NCBI RefSeq assembly: GCF_000521865.1
Contig: NZ_JAME01000020.1
Coordinates: 27,790 to 91,789 of the forward strand
Length of the DNA: 64,000 bases
Direction of reading: 5' to 3'
Source: Roseivivax isoporae LMG 25204
GTDB taxonomy: Bacteria; Pseudomonadota; Alphaproteobacteria; Rhodobacterales; Rhodobacteraceae
Shown: piece by piece, positions 46,880 through 56,744 of the stretch
Layout: each line of letters starts with the position of its first letter
How positions within the stretch are numbered: the stretch's first letter is position 1
The notes under the pieces: model-generated
Database searches by the model: none
What the model was told of the DNA's origin: nothing
The model's input: only the letters and a program-made list of their open reading frames with translations
Program-made: the position numbers and the translations under genes

Positions 46880-47683
46880 TCAGTCGGGAAACTGCCAGGC
46901 CTCGGCGGCCGCGGCGATGTCCTGTGCGGCCGCCAGCAGCACGGGCCGCCACGCGTCGAGATCGGCAAGCGCGTGGCGCGCCGTGGTCGTGGTGATCGAC
47001 AGCGCCCCGAGCATCCGCCCGCGCGCCGACAGGATCGGCGCCGCGATGCAGATGATGCCCGGCTCGTGCTCCTCGCGGTCGTAGGCGATGCCCTCCGCGC
47101 GGATCGTCGCAAGCTCGGCCTCGAGCGCCGCGGCCGAAGCGATGGTCGCAGGCGTGTGCGCGAAGAACGCCTGCCGGTTCACCGCGTCGCGCCGCGCAGC
47201 GTCGTCGAGGAAGGCCAGCATCGCCTTGCCGACGCCGGTGCAGTAGCCGGGCCCGACCTTGCCGGCCTGCGCGAACATCTGCACCGGTCGCTCGGCGTTG
47301 CGCTTGTCGACATAGAGGACCTGCCCGCGCTCGAGCTGCGCGAGGTGGACGGTCTCGCGCACCTCCGCCGCGAGCCGGTCGATCACCGGCCGGGCGAGCG
47401 GCGCGAGCGCGCTCTGCGCCCAGGCCGCGTGGGCGAGCCGCACGAGGCGCAGCCCCGGCCCGTAGGTGTGCCGCTCGTCGTCGTAGTGCAGCATGCCCTG
47501 GTTGGTCAGCGTCTGAAGCAGGCGATGGAGCGTGGCCTTCGGCAGCCCGGCCTCGCCCTGCAGTTCGGAGAACCGCACCGGCCGGCCGCGTTCGGCCACG
47601 CGGTCGAGAAGGTCGAGCGCCTTTCCCACCGTGCCGTCGCCGGCGCCCCCGTTGGGCGCAGGCCGCTCCGCGCCTCGCTGCAT
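46880..47683 (-). CDS. IclR family transcriptional regulator
   Basis: A 267-residue regulator with an N-terminal winged helix (about residues 18-80, FSELQGEAGLPKATLHRLLQTL) and an IclR effector domain with GYCTGVGKAMLAF, YDREEHEPGIICIAAPI and ALSITTT. It should bind the paired sites in the 180-base gap before the binding-protein operon, which it probably controls together with its own gene. The ligand is likely a galactose derivative. The ATG at 47683 is preferred over 47773, which would cross the promoter. Confidence 0.9.
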   Translation of the reverse strand: MQRGAERPAPNGGAGDGTVGKALDLLDRVAERGRPVRFSELQGEAGLPKATLHRLLQTLTNQGMLHYDDERHTYGPGLRLVRLAHAAWAQSALAPLARPVIDRLAAEVRETVHLAQLERGQVLYVDKRNAERPVQMFAQAGKVGPGYCTGVGKAMLAFLDDAARRDAVNRQAFFAHTPATIASAAALEAELATIRAEGIAYDREEHEPGIICIAAPILSARGRMLGALSITTTTARHALADLDAWRPVLLAAAQDIAAAAEAWQFPD

Positions 47684-47739
47684 CCCAGGCCGTCCTCCCG
47701 TTCCTCCCGCTTCCGCCGGGTCAGACCCGGACGAAAGTG

Positions 47740-47768
47740 TTGACAGGCTACCCCACGCCCCGCATAGT
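47740..47768 (+). promoter_or_regulatory. Promoter of the galactoside operon
   Basis: A perfect TTGACA -35 (47740-47745), a 17-base spacer and CATAGT (47763-47768) as -10, about 96 bases before the binding-protein ATG. The -10 overlaps the first IclR-like half-site, consistent with repression. Confidence 0.6.
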
Positions 47769-47804
47769 TTCAATAGTTGAGATGATGTTCCAAATAGTGA
47801 AACT
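47766..47804. promoter_or_regulatory. IclR-type operator region
   Basis: A perfect inverted repeat AGTTTCA (47766-47772) / TGAAACT (47798-47804) frames two shorter palindromic elements, TTTCA-ATAG-TTGA and TTCCA-AATAG-TGAAA. The layout resembles tandem IclR operators. It lies between the divergent iclR and binding-protein genes and over the predicted start of transcription. Confidence 0.6.
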
Positions 47805-47864
47805 CATCGCGACACCCGGTCCGATTGGCGCTAGTCCCCGGGCCGCATCACAGGGAGGAATCGC

Positions 47865-49118
47865 ATGAAGACCGCTTGGACCACCACGGCGGCGCTCGCG
47901 CTTCTGGCGGCGCTGCCCGCCACCGCGCAGGACGAGTCGCTGTCGGGCACGCTGACGATCTTTTCCGACATGTCGAACCCCGCGCCCCGCGCGGTGATGG
48001 AGGACATGGCGGCCCGCTTCGACGAGATGCACCCGGATCTCGAGGTGGAGCTGACGATCATCGAGCGCGAGGCCTACAAGACGCAGATCCGCAACTTCCT
48101 GACCGCGAACCCGCCCGACGTGGCGAACTGGTACGCGGCGAACCGCATGCGGCCCTATATCGAGGCCGGCCTCTTCGAGGACGTGAGCGACCTCTGGGCA
48201 GAGCCCGAGATCGCCGAGAACCTCGCCTCGACCAAGAGCGCGCTGACCGTCGACGACAAGCAGTGGGGCGTGCCCTACACCTATTACCAGTGGGGCGTCT
48301 TCTACCGGGCGGACATCTACGAGGAGCATGGCCTCGAGGAGCCCGCCGACTGGGAAGGGCTCAAGTCGAACTGCCAGACGCTGCTCGACGCAGGCACCAA
48401 GTGCTTTGCCATCGGCACCAAGTTCCTTTGGACCGCCGGCGGCTGGTTCGACTACATCAACATGCGCACGAACGGCTACGACTTCCACATGCAGCTCACC
48501 AATGGCCAGGTGCCGTGGACGGACGAGCGCGTGCGGACGACCTTCGCCAACTGGCGCGAGCTCATCGACATGGGCGCGTTCATCGACAACCACCAATCCT
48601 ACAGCTGGCAGGAGGCGCTGCCCTTCATGGTGAACGGCGACGCCGCCGCCTACCTGATGGGCAACTTCGCGGTGGCGCCCATGCGCGAGGCGGGCCTCAC
48701 CGACGATCAGCTCGGGTTCTACCAGTTCCCGCTGATCGATCCCGACCTGCCCATGGCCGAGGACGCGCCGACGGACACGTTCCACATCCCCTCGGGGGCC
48801 GAGAACAAGGAGGCCGCGCGCGCCTTCCTGCGCTTCGTCGTCTCGCCCGAGAACCAGACGCTGATCAACGGCGGCGACGCGCTCGGGCAGCTGCCGGTCA
48901 ACGCGGCCTCCGAGGTCGACGAGGACAAGTTCCTCGAGGAAGGGTTCGAGATGCTCTCCGCGAACGCGCCGGGCGGGATCGCGCAGTTCTTCGACCGCGA
49001 CGCTCCCGCCGAGATGGCGTCGGTCGCGATGGAGGGGTTCCAGGAGTTCATGGTGTTCCCGGACAACCTCGACGACATCCTCGGCCGCCTCGAACAGGCG
49101 CGGCAGCGGATCTACTGA
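47865..49118 (+). CDS. ABC transporter sugar-binding protein (family 1)
   Basis: A 417-residue periplasmic binding protein with a signal peptide (residues 1-21, cleaved after ATA). The mature part has the extracellular-binding family 1 pattern: GTLTIFSDMSNPAP, LTANPPDVANWYA, WGVPYTYYQWGVFYR, and SGAENKEAARAFLRFVVSPENQ near residue 312. It is the first gene of the galactoside operon and should deliver alpha- or beta-galactosides, or raffinose- or melibiose-type sugars, to the permeases. The exact ligand is inferred from the downstream glycosidases. Confidence 0.92.
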   Translation: MKTAWTTTAALALLAALPATAQDESLSGTLTIFSDMSNPAPRAVMEDMAARFDEMHPDLEVELTIIEREAYKTQIRNFLTANPPDVANWYAANRMRPYIEAGLFEDVSDLWAEPEIAENLASTKSALTVDDKQWGVPYTYYQWGVFYRADIYEEHGLEEPADWEGLKSNCQTLLDAGTKCFAIGTKFLWTAGGWFDYINMRTNGYDFHMQLTNGQVPWTDERVRTTFANWRELIDMGAFIDNHQSYSWQEALPFMVNGDAAAYLMGNFAVAPMREAGLTDDQLGFYQFPLIDPDLPMAEDAPTDTFHIPSGAENKEAARAFLRFVVSPENQTLINGGDALGQLPVNAASEVDEDKFLEEGFEMLSANAPGGIAQFFDRDAPAEMASVAMEGFQEFMVFPDNLDDILGRLEQARQRIY

Positions 49119-49188
49119 CGCGGGATCGGGGCGGCGGGACACCCCGCCGCCCTGCCCGGCCATGCGCGGCACGAGGGGGGCAGGCGAC

Positions 49189-50103
49189 ATGACGGCGACA
49201 GATCGGCAGGCGACCGGCGCGACATGGCTCAGGCGCAACCGTCAGGTGGTGGCGCCTGTCCTCTTCCTGCTGCCCGGGCTCCTCTTCTTCCTCGTCTACG
49301 TGCTGCTGCCGGTGGCGCAAAGCGTGCAGATCTCGTTCTTCCGCTGGGACGGCCTCGGCGAGCCGGACTATGTGGGGCTCGCGAACTACCGCGAGCTCGC
49401 CGGCGACCGCGCCTTCGAGGTGTCGGTGATCAACAACGTCAAGTGGCTCCTGCTCTACCTTCTGGCGATCCCGGGCGGTCTTTTCATCGCGCTGTTCCTG
49501 AACCAGACCGTGACCGGCATCCGGCTCTACAAGTCGCTGTTCTTCTTTCCCTTCGTCATCAGCCAGGTGGTGGTGGGCCTCGTCTTCACGTGGTTCTACG
49601 ATCCGACCTTCGGGCTTCTGAACGCGATCCTCGGCGCGGTGGGACTGGGGCCGGTGAACGTGCTGGGCGATCCCGCGCTCGCGACCTACGGCATCATCGT
49701 GGCCGGGCTCTGGCCGCAGGTCGCCTATTGCATGATCCTCTACCTCACCGGGCTCAACGCCGTGGACCCCGAACAGGTGGAGGCCGCGCGTCTCGACGGC
49801 GCGAAGGGATGGCGGATGCTGTGGTACGTGATCCTGCCGCAATTGCGGCCCGCGACCTTCATCGCCTTCGTCGTCACGATCATCGGCGCGCTGCGCTCGT
49901 TCGACCTCATCTCGGTCATGACCAACGGGGGCCCGTTCGGATCGACCCGGGTTCTGTCCTTCTACATGTTCGAGAAGGCGCTCGGCGAATACGGCTTCCG
50001 CATGGGCTACGGCGCGGCGATCGCGGTGGTGCTCTTCCTCATCATGCTCGTCTTCATCGCCTACTTCCTGTGGTCGATGTGGCGCCAGGAACGGGGAGCG
50101 TGA
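49189..50103 (+). CDS. ABC sugar transporter permease 1 (MalF type)
   Basis: A 304-residue inner-membrane permease with six helices. The EAA loop is EAARLDGAKGWRMLWYVILPQL at about residues 197-218, where the ATPase docks. The ATG at 49189 follows a good GAGGGGGG ribosome site; the in-frame ATG at 49162 would add nine residues. It forms a pair with the next permease. Confidence 0.92.
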   Translation: MTATDRQATGATWLRRNRQVVAPVLFLLPGLLFFLVYVLLPVAQSVQISFFRWDGLGEPDYVGLANYRELAGDRAFEVSVINNVKWLLLYLLAIPGGLFIALFLNQTVTGIRLYKSLFFFPFVISQVVVGLVFTWFYDPTFGLLNAILGAVGLGPVNVLGDPALATYGIIVAGLWPQVAYCMILYLTGLNAVDPEQVEAARLDGAKGWRMLWYVILPQLRPATFIAFVVTIIGALRSFDLISVMTNGGPFGSTRVLSFYMFEKALGEYGFRMGYGAAIAVVLFLIMLVFIAYFLWSMWRQERGA

Positions 50104-50121
50104 GCATGCGGCACGTCCGGA

Positions 50122-50156
50122 ATGCCTCCGGCGGGGATATTTCCGCCAAGAAGAAG
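50122..50156. repeat. Possible dispersed Roseobacter-type repeat
   Basis: The sequence ATGCCTCCGGCGGGGATATTT, then CCGCCAAGAAGAAG, contains the inverted repeat GGCGG (50130-50134) / CCGCC (50143-50147). I recall similar elements scattered in roseobacter genomes. This is the only copy I see in this window. It lies between the two permease genes. Confidence 0.35.
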
Positions 50157-50205
50157 CAGGGGACCGCGCGCCCGGGCGGTCCGGCCAGCGGCACGGAGGT
50201 CTGAG

Positions 50206-51054
50206 ATGTTCCCGAGGCCCATCGAGACGCAGCCGCGCGCGGCGCAACTGACCTACCAGGCGATGATCCCGCTCGCGCTGGTGCTCTGGCTGCTGCCGCT
50301 CCTCGCGGTGGCGGTGTTCTCGGTCAAGCCCGACGCCGACTTCACCACCGGCAACTACTGGGCCTGGCCGTCGCGGTTCGCGGGGCTCGAGAATTACGGC
50401 AAGGTCTTCCTCGAGAGCGACATGCCGCGCTACCTGCTGAACTCGGTACTGATCACGGTGCCGACGGTGCTGGGGGCGGTGGCGCTCTCGTGCATGACGG
50501 GCTTCGCGCTCGGGGTCTACAAGTTCCGCGGCAACCTCCTGATCTTCTTCATGTTCGTGGCCGGGAACTTCGTGCCTTTCCAGATCCTCATGGTGCCGGT
50601 GCGCGACCTGACGCTGGAGCTCGGGCTCTACAACACCAAGGCGGGGCTCGTGCTCTTTCACGTGGCGTTCCAGACCGGGTTCTGCACGCTCTTCATGCGG
50701 AACTTCATCCGCGCGCTGCCGGTCGAGCTGATCGAGGCGGCGCGGGTCGAGGGCGTGGCCGAATGGCGGATCTTCTGGTTCGTGGTCCTGCCGCTGATGA
50801 AGCCCGCCATCGCCGCGCTGTCGGTGCTGATCTTCACCTTCGTCTGGAACGACTATTTCTGGGCGGTGGTGCTGACGCAGGGCGCCGAGAGCCAGCCCGT
50901 CACCGCGGGCATCACGAGCTTCAACGCGCAGTACCGTGCGGCCTACCACCTGATGAGCGCGGGCAGCATCGTCGCGGCCCTGCCGCCGGTGGCGATGTTC
51001 TTCCTGATGCAGCGGCACTTCATCGCGGGCCTGACGCTCGGGGCGGTGAAATGA
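50206..51054 (+). CDS. ABC sugar transporter permease 2 (MalG type)
   Basis: A 282-residue permease with six helices. The coupling loop EAARVEGVAEWRIFWFVVLPLMKP is at about residues 181-204, and the family ending FIAGLTLGAVK is intact. The start at 50206 has a CGGAGGT ribosome site; the longer frame to 50122 reads through the repeat. Its TGA overlaps the alpha-galactosidase ATG by four bases. Confidence 0.92.
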   Translation: MFPRPIETQPRAAQLTYQAMIPLALVLWLLPLLAVAVFSVKPDADFTTGNYWAWPSRFAGLENYGKVFLESDMPRYLLNSVLITVPTVLGAVALSCMTGFALGVYKFRGNLLIFFMFVAGNFVPFQILMVPVRDLTLELGLYNTKAGLVLFHVAFQTGFCTLFMRNFIRALPVELIEAARVEGVAEWRIFWFVVLPLMKPAIAALSVLIFTFVWNDYFWAVVLTQGAESQPVTAGITSFNAQYRAAYHLMSAGSIVAALPPVAMFFLMQRHFIAGLTLGAVK

Positions 51055-53132
51055 TCCGCAGCTGGCGGCTCGAGGACGCGGAGCGCAGCCTGGTCCTGGT
51101 CTCGGTCGACGGGCAGCTGCCGGAGATCGTGCACTGGGGCGCGCGGCTTCCCGATGCCGCCGAGGCGCTGTTCGCCGCGGGCACGCGCGACGTGACGGGC
51201 GGCATGCTCGACGCGCATCCCCCGCTCTCGATCTGTCCCGAGGCCGAGCGCAGCTTTCCCGGCCAGCCGGGGCTCGTCGTGGCCGACGCGGCGGGCGCGC
51301 CGCTCCTGCCCCGCTTCCGCCTCGAGCGCGAGGCGGCGCGGGCGGACGGCCTGACGCTCGGCTTCGCGGACGCGGCGCTCGGGCTCACCTACACCGCGAC
51401 CTTCGACCTCGACCCCGGGACCGGCCTCCTGACGGCGCAGGCGGCGCTCGCGGCCGCGGCACCGGTGCGTGTCGGGTGGCTTGCCGCGCCGGTCTTTCCC
51501 GCGCCCGAGGACGGGTCCGAGATCTGGGACTATGCCGGCCGCTGGATCGGCGAGTTCCGCCGCGTGGTCACGCCCTGGGCGGCGGGCGCACGGCTGCGCG
51601 AGAACCGCACCGGGCGCACGGGGCACGAGCATTTCCCGGGCCTCGTCCTGCCGGGCGCCGGCGCCACCGCCGACGCGGGCCGCGCGCATGCCTTCCATTA
51701 CGGCTGGTCGGGCGGCCACCGGATGCTGGCGGAGGAGCTGCCCGACGGGCGGCGGCAGGTGCAGTTCGGCCACGCCCCGGGCAGCGAGACCGCCGCGCTC
51801 ACCCATGTCGAGACGGCGCCGCTCCATGCCGCGTTCTCGGTGCAGGGCACGAACGGCTGCGCGCGGATGTTCCAGCGTCACCTGCGCGCGCGCGTGTTGC
51901 GGATGCCCGCCCCCGAACGGCCCCGGCCCGTGCACTACAATTGCTGGGAGGCAGTCTATTTCGACCACCGCCTGCCCGAGCTCGCCGACATCGCGACGCG
52001 GGCCGCGGCGCTCGGGGCGGAACGCTTCGTGCTCGACGACGGCTGGTTCGGGCGGCGCGACGACGACCGGCGGAGCCTCGGCGACTGGCAGGTCGATGCG
52101 CGGAAATATCCCGACGGGCTCGGGCCGCTGATCGAGCACGTGCACGGCCTCGGGATGACCTTCGGCCTCTGGGTGGAGCCCGAGATGGTAAACGCCGACA
52201 GCGACCTTTGCCGGGCGCATCCCGACTGGGTGCTCGGCGCCGCCGACCAGGTGCCCGGACGGCAGCAGATGGTGCTCGACATGGGGCGGGCGGAGGTGCG
52301 CGACCACCTCTTCGAGGCGCTCGGCGCGCTCCTCGGCGCGCATGCCATCGACTACCTGAAATGGGACCACAACCGCGTCCTTCCGCAGCCCGACGCCGCC
52401 CAGACCCGCGGCACCTACGCGCTGCTCGACCGGCTGCGCGCGGCGTTCCCGGCGGTCGAGATCGAGAGCTGCGCGTCGGGCGGCGGGCGCATCGATTTCG
52501 GCATCCTCGCGCGGACGCACCGGGTCTGGCTGTCCGATTCGAACGATGCGCTCGAACGGCTGCGCATCCAGCACGCGGCGGCGATGTTCCTGCCCGCCTC
52601 GGTGACGGGGTCCCATGTCGGTCCGCGGCGCTGCCACACCTCGGGGCGCGTGATCGACATCCGCATGCGCGCCTGGGTGGCGTCCATGCGCCACATGGGG
52701 TTCGAGATGGACCCGCGCGAGCTGACCGGCGACGAGGCGGAGGTCCTGTCGCGCATCACGCGCTGGTGGAAGGACAACCGCGACTGGCGCATGACGGCGG
52801 ACATCCTGCAGCTCGACAGCGCCGACCCGGCGGTGATCGCCGAGGCGCAGGTGGCCGAGGACGGGCAGCGCTTCGTGGTCTATGCCGGGCGCGCGGCGGC
52901 CTCGGACCAGATCGCGCCGCGGCCGCTCCGGCTCGCGGGGCTCGCGGCGGACGCGCGCTACCGCGTGGACCTCGTGAACCGCGAGGAGGTCCGCGAGGGC
53001 CTGTCGCGGGCGCCGATGGCGCTGAAGGACGGCCCGGTGGAGCTGAGCGGTGCGGCGCTGATGGCGCGCGGGCTGAGCCTGCCGTGGAGCTTTCCCGAGA
53101 CCATGTGGGTTCTCGAGGGGACGCGCCTGTGA
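51051..53132 (+). CDS. Alpha-galactosidase (GH36)
   Basis: A 693-residue cytosolic glycosidase that removes alpha-linked galactose from sugars such as melibiose, raffinose or galactomannan fragments. The beta-supersandwich N-terminal domain is about residues 1-285. The TIM barrel follows, with VHYNCWEAVYF, LDDGWFGRRDDD, the nucleophile Asp439 in YLKWDHNR, the acid/base Asp496 in LSDSNDA and ESCASGGGRIDFG. There is no signal peptide, so the substrate must be imported. The start ATGA overlaps the permease stop by four bases. Confidence 0.92.
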   Translation: MIRSWRLEDAERSLVLVSVDGQLPEIVHWGARLPDAAEALFAAGTRDVTGGMLDAHPPLSICPEAERSFPGQPGLVVADAAGAPLLPRFRLEREAARADGLTLGFADAALGLTYTATFDLDPGTGLLTAQAALAAAAPVRVGWLAAPVFPAPEDGSEIWDYAGRWIGEFRRVVTPWAAGARLRENRTGRTGHEHFPGLVLPGAGATADAGRAHAFHYGWSGGHRMLAEELPDGRRQVQFGHAPGSETAALTHVETAPLHAAFSVQGTNGCARMFQRHLRARVLRMPAPERPRPVHYNCWEAVYFDHRLPELADIATRAAALGAERFVLDDGWFGRRDDDRRSLGDWQVDARKYPDGLGPLIEHVHGLGMTFGLWVEPEMVNADSDLCRAHPDWVLGAADQVPGRQQMVLDMGRAEVRDHLFEALGALLGAHAIDYLKWDHNRVLPQPDAAQTRGTYALLDRLRAAFPAVEIESCASGGGRIDFGILARTHRVWLSDSNDALERLRIQHAAAMFLPASVTGSHVGPRRCHTSGRVIDIRMRAWVASMRHMGFEMDPRELTGDEAEVLSRITRWWKDNRDWRMTADILQLDSADPAVIAEAQVAEDGQRFVVYAGRAAASDQIAPRPLRLAGLAADARYRVDLVNREEVREGLSRAPMALKDGPVELSGAALMARGLSLPWSFPETMWVLEGTRL

Positions 53133-53160
53133 GCGCGCGCGAGGACGGCATGGCGGCCAT

Positions 53161-53180
53161 GCGCGCCCCGCGGGGCGCGC
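53161..53180. repeat. Perfect 20-base palindrome
   Basis: GCGCGCCCCG followed by its exact reverse complement CGGGGCGCGC, in the 134-base gap between the alpha-galactosidase and the kinase genes. It could be a transcript-processing hairpin or a partial terminator that lowers expression of the distal genes. It has no loop and no U-run. Confidence 0.6.
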
Positions 53181-53266
53181 GCATCGCAATGGCCGGCCCG
53201 ATCGGCTAGGACGGCACGGATGACGGCGGCGGCGACGCCGCGGAACGACGCAATAGGAGGCGTGGC

Positions 53267-54169
53267 ATGGACTGGGTTGCGGCCGACTGGGGAACCTCGA
53301 ACCTGCGGCTCTGGCTGATGGACGACGCGGGGCGTCCGGAGCGGCGCATCGAGAGCGACCAGGGCATGGCGGCGATCGTGCGCGAGGATTACGAGCCGAC
53401 GCTGCTCGGGCTCCTGCGCCGCGACCTGCCGGAGGACCGCACGGTCCCGGTGCTCGTCTGCGGCATGGCGGGCTCGCGGCAGGGATGGGTCGAGGCCCCC
53501 TATGCGCGCGTGCCCTGCGTGCCGCCCTCCGCAGATGCCGCCGTGCGCGTCGAGACCCGCAGCAGCCGGGTCGCGGTGCGCATCCTGCCGGGCATCAGCC
53601 AGGACGATCCCACCGATGTCATGCGCGGCGAGGAGACGCAGATCGCGGGCGTCCTGCAGGAACGGCCGGGCTTCGACGGGGTCATCTGCCTGCCCGGGAC
53701 GCACACCAAGTGGGTGCACGTGAGCGCGGGCGAGATCGTGAGTTTCCGCACCTACATGACGGGCGAGCTCTTCGCGCTCCTGCGCGAGCGGTCGGTCCTG
53801 CGCCACAGCCTCGGTGGCGAGACCTGGGACCGCGAGGCCTTCCTTGTGGCGGTCGACCGCGCGCTGTCGCATCCGGCCACCGTCGCGGGCGACCTCTTCG
53901 CGCTGCGGGCCGAATCGCTGCTCCGCGGGCTCGGGCCCGAGACGGCGCAGTCGCGGCTCTCGGGCCTGCTCGTGGGCATCGAGCTCGCGGCGGCGCGGCC
54001 CTACTGGCTGGGCCAGCAGGTGGCCATCGTGGGCGAAACGGCGCTTGCCGACGCCTACCGCGCGGCGCTCGGGGCACAGGGGCTCGAGGCCTCGGTGCTC
54101 GGCGCCGAGGCAATGACGCTCGCGGGCCTGACCGCGGCGTGGCGGCACCTGAAGGAGACCGCGCAATGA
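53267..54169 (+). CDS. dgoK: 2-dehydro-3-deoxygalactonokinase
   Basis: It phosphorylates 2-keto-3-deoxygalactonate to the 6-phosphate, in the De Ley-Doudoroff galactose pathway. The 300-residue protein has the DgoK opening [30 protein letters not shown], the [11 protein letters not shown] block with the phosphoacceptor region, and a C-terminal [17 protein letters not shown] ribosome site lies before the ATG. It overlaps the aldolase by four bases. Confidence 0.92.
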   Translation: MDWVAADWGTSNLRLWLMDDAGRPERRIESDQGMAAIVREDYEPTLLGLLRRDLPEDRTVPVLVCGMAGSRQGWVEAPYARVPCVPPSADAAVRVETRSSRVAVRILPGISQDDPTDVMRGEETQIAGVLQERPGFDGVICLPGTHTKWVHVSAGEIVSFRTYMTGELFALLRERSVLRHSLGGETWDREAFLVAVDRALSHPATVAGDLFALRAESLLRGLGPETAQSRLSGLLVGIELAAARPYWLGQQVAIVGETALADAYRAALGAQGLEASVLGAEAMTLAGLTAAWRHLKETAQ

Positions 54170-54801
54170 CGCCAGCAGGACCGCTTGCCGGCCGCCCGCT
54201 CATCGCGATCCTGCGCGGCATCACGCCCGCCGAGGCAGTCGCGGTGACCGAGGCGCTGATCGCCGAGGGCGTGACGCGGATCGAGGTGCCGCTCAACTCG
54301 CCCGATCCCTACGACAGCATCGCCGCCATGATCGCGGCCGCGGACGGGCGCGCCCTGATCGGCGCCGGCACCGTCCTCGACGTCGAGGCCGTCGCGCGGC
54401 TCGCGGCGCTCGGCGCGCGCATGGTGGTCTCGCCCGACTGCAACACCGAGGTCGTGCGCGCGACCAAGGCGGCGGGTCTCCTGTCCTACCCGGGCGTCTT
54501 TACCGCCACGGAATGTTTCGCGGCGCTGCGCGCCGGCGCCGACGGTCTCAAGCTCTTTCCGGCGTCGAAGATCGGGCCGGACGGGCTCAAGGCGCTTGCG
54601 GCCGTCCTGCCGCGGGGGACCGAGACCTATGCCGTGGGCGGCGTCGGCGCGGACGACTTCGCCGATTGGGCGCGCGCGGGCGCGACGGGCTACGGCATCG
54701 GCAGCAGCCTCTATGCGCCCGGGACGGCGCCCGCCGCGGTGGGCGCCCGCGCGGCGGCACTGGTCGCGGCGTTCGACGCCGCGCATGGTGGGGGCGCATG
54801 A
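54166..54801 (+). CDS. dgoA: 2-dehydro-3-deoxy-6-phosphogalactonate aldolase
   Basis: It splits KDPGal into pyruvate and glyceraldehyde 3-phosphate. The 211-residue protein has the catalytic glutamate in [17 protein letters not shown], and the Schiff-base lysine in [15 protein letters not shown]. It resembles eda in fold but keeps the DgoA-specific motifs ([10 protein letters not shown]). Overlaps dgoK and the beta-galactosidase gene by four bases each. Confidence 0.92.
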   Translation: MTPAGPLAGRPLIAILRGITPAEAVAVTEALIAEGVTRIEVPLNSPDPYDSIAAMIAAADGRALIGAGTVLDVEAVARLAALGARMVVSPDCNTEVVRATKAAGLLSYPGVFTATECFAALRAGADGLKLFPASKIGPDGLKALAAVLPRGTETYAVGGVGADDFADWARAGATGYGIGSSLYAPGTAPAAVGARAAALVAAFDAAHGGGA

Positions 54802-56744
54802 GCGGCGCGGGGACGGACGCCATGCAGCGCACCCTCGGCACCTGCTACTATCCCGAGCACTGGCCGGAGCGGCTCTGGGCCGAGGACGCGCGGCGCATGG
54901 CCGAGGCAGGCCTCACCTGGGTGCGGATCGGCGAGTTCGCGTGGTCCCGGCTCGAACCCGAACCCGGACGGCTGACCTTCGACTGGCTCGACCGCGCGAT
55001 CGGCGTCCTTGCCGGGGCGGGACTGCGGGTCGTGCTGGGCACGCCCACCGCTACGCCGCCGCGCTGGATGCTGACGCGGCACCCGGACATGCTGGCAGTC
55101 GATGCGGAGGGGCGGCCGCGCCGCTTCGGCTCGCGCCGGCACTACTGCTTCAGCCATCGCGGCTACCTCGAGGAATGCCGGCGCATCGTCACGCTGCTGG
55201 CGGACCGTTACGGGCGCGATCCGCGCGTGGCGGCGTGGCAGACCGACAACGAATACGGCTGCCACGACACGACGCTGTCCTATTCCGACGCGGCGCGACA
55301 CGCGTTCCGGCACTGGCTGCGCGCGGCCTTTCCCGCCTCCGACGGCAATGACGGCGATATCGCCGCGCTGAACCGGGCCTGGGGCAACGTGTTCTGGTCC
55401 ATGGACTACGCGGATTTCGACGAGATCGACCTGCCGAACCTGACGGTGACCGAGCCGAACCCCGCCCACGCCATGGCCTTCCGGCGCTTTGCCTCGGACG
55501 CCGTGGTCGCGTTCAACCGGGCGCAGGTCGAGATCCTGCGCGCCCGAACCGACGCGCCGATCCTGCACAACTACATGGGTCGCGAGACCGGCTTCGACCA
55601 TTTCGCGGTGGGCGCGGATCTCGACATCGCGACCTGGGACAGCTACCCGATCGGCTTCCTGCAGGACCGCGTCGGCGCGACCGACGATCAGAAGGCCGCC
55701 TATGCGCGGCAGGGCGACCCGGATTTCCAGGCCTTCCACCACGACCTCTACCGCGCGGTCGGGCGCGGGCGCTGGTGGGTCATGGAGCAGCAGCCCGGAC
55801 CGGTGAACTGGGCGCCCTACAATCCCTCACCCCTGCCCGGCATGGTCCGGCTCTGGTCGTGGGAGGCCTTCGCCCACGGGGCCGAGGCGGTGTGCTACTT
55901 CCGCTGGCGGCAGGCGCCCTTCGCGCAGGAACAGTTGCACACGGGGCTCCTGCGCCCCGACAGCGTCGATGCGCCCGGCATGGCCGAGGTGCGGCAGGTC
56001 GCGCTCGAGATCGCGGGCGCGCCCGAGGTCGCCCCGGCACGGGCGCCTGTGGCGCTGGTCTTCGACTATGCCGCGGACTGGGGCTGGCAGGTGCAGCCAC
56101 ACGCCCACGACGCGAGCTATTTCCTGATCGTGCTCGACCATTACCGGGCGCTTCGGCGCGCGGGGCTGTCGGTGGACATCGTGCCGCCCGACGGCGATCT
56201 GTCGGGCTACGCGGCGGTGTTCGCGCCGGCGCTCGTCACCATGGACACGGGTCTCAAGCAGCGGCTCGCGGCCTGCGGCGCCGAGGTGCTGATCGGCCCG
56301 CGCGGCGGCGCGCGGGACGCGCACCTGCAGACCCCCGTGCCGCTGCCGCCGGCCTTTCCCGGCCTCGACCTGACCGTGGTCAGGGCCGAGAGCCTCGGGC
56401 CCGACATGGCGCTTGCGCTTGAGGGCGGGGGCGCCGTCGCGGGCTACCGCGAGGAGGTCGAGGGCAGTGCCGAGCCGGTCCTGGCGACGACCGACGGCGT
56501 GCCCGTCGCCCTGCGCGCGGGGCGCATCACCTACATGACCGGCACGGGCGACGCGCAGGCGCTCGACCGGCTGGTGGCCGATCTCTGCTCCCGCGCCGGC
56601 ATCGCGACGCGCGCCCTGCCCGAAGGCGTCCGCGTGCGCGAGACGGCTGCGGAGCGGTTCTGGTTCAACCACGGCGCGGCCCCGGCGGAGACCGACATCG
56701 GTGTCCTGCCCGCCGCCGGCGTCTTCAGGGAGGTGCTTTCATGA
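54798..56744 (+). CDS. Beta-galactosidase (GH42)
   Basis: A 648-residue cytosolic beta-galactosidase of family 42. The TIM barrel includes [14 protein letters not shown] at the start, the acid/base Glu152 in TDNEYGCHD and the nucleophile Glu330 in [11 protein letters not shown]; the trimerisation and C-terminal beta domains follow. It lacks a signal peptide. The start ATGA overlaps dgoA by four bases and the stop overlaps galM by four. It should cleave lactose or galacto-oligosaccharides brought in by the upstream transporter. Confidence 0.93.
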   Translation: MSGAGTDAMQRTLGTCYYPEHWPERLWAEDARRMAEAGLTWVRIGEFAWSRLEPEPGRLTFDWLDRAIGVLAGAGLRVVLGTPTATPPRWMLTRHPDMLAVDAEGRPRRFGSRRHYCFSHRGYLEECRRIVTLLADRYGRDPRVAAWQTDNEYGCHDTTLSYSDAARHAFRHWLRAAFPASDGNDGDIAALNRAWGNVFWSMDYADFDEIDLPNLTVTEPNPAHAMAFRRFASDAVVAFNRAQVEILRARTDAPILHNYMGRETGFDHFAVGADLDIATWDSYPIGFLQDRVGATDDQKAAYARQGDPDFQAFHHDLYRAVGRGRWWVMEQQPGPVNWAPYNPSPLPGMVRLWSWEAFAHGAEAVCYFRWRQAPFAQEQLHTGLLRPDSVDAPGMAEVRQVALEIAGAPEVAPARAPVALVFDYAADWGWQVQPHAHDASYFLIVLDHYRALRRAGLSVDIVPPDGDLSGYAAVFAPALVTMDTGLKQRLAACGAEVLIGPRGGARDAHLQTPVPLPPAFPGLDLTVVRAESLGPDMALALEGGGAVAGYREEVEGSAEPVLATTDGVPVALRAGRITYMTGTGDAQALDRLVADLCSRAGIATRALPEGVRVRETAAERFWFNHGAAPAETDIGVLPAAGVFREVLS

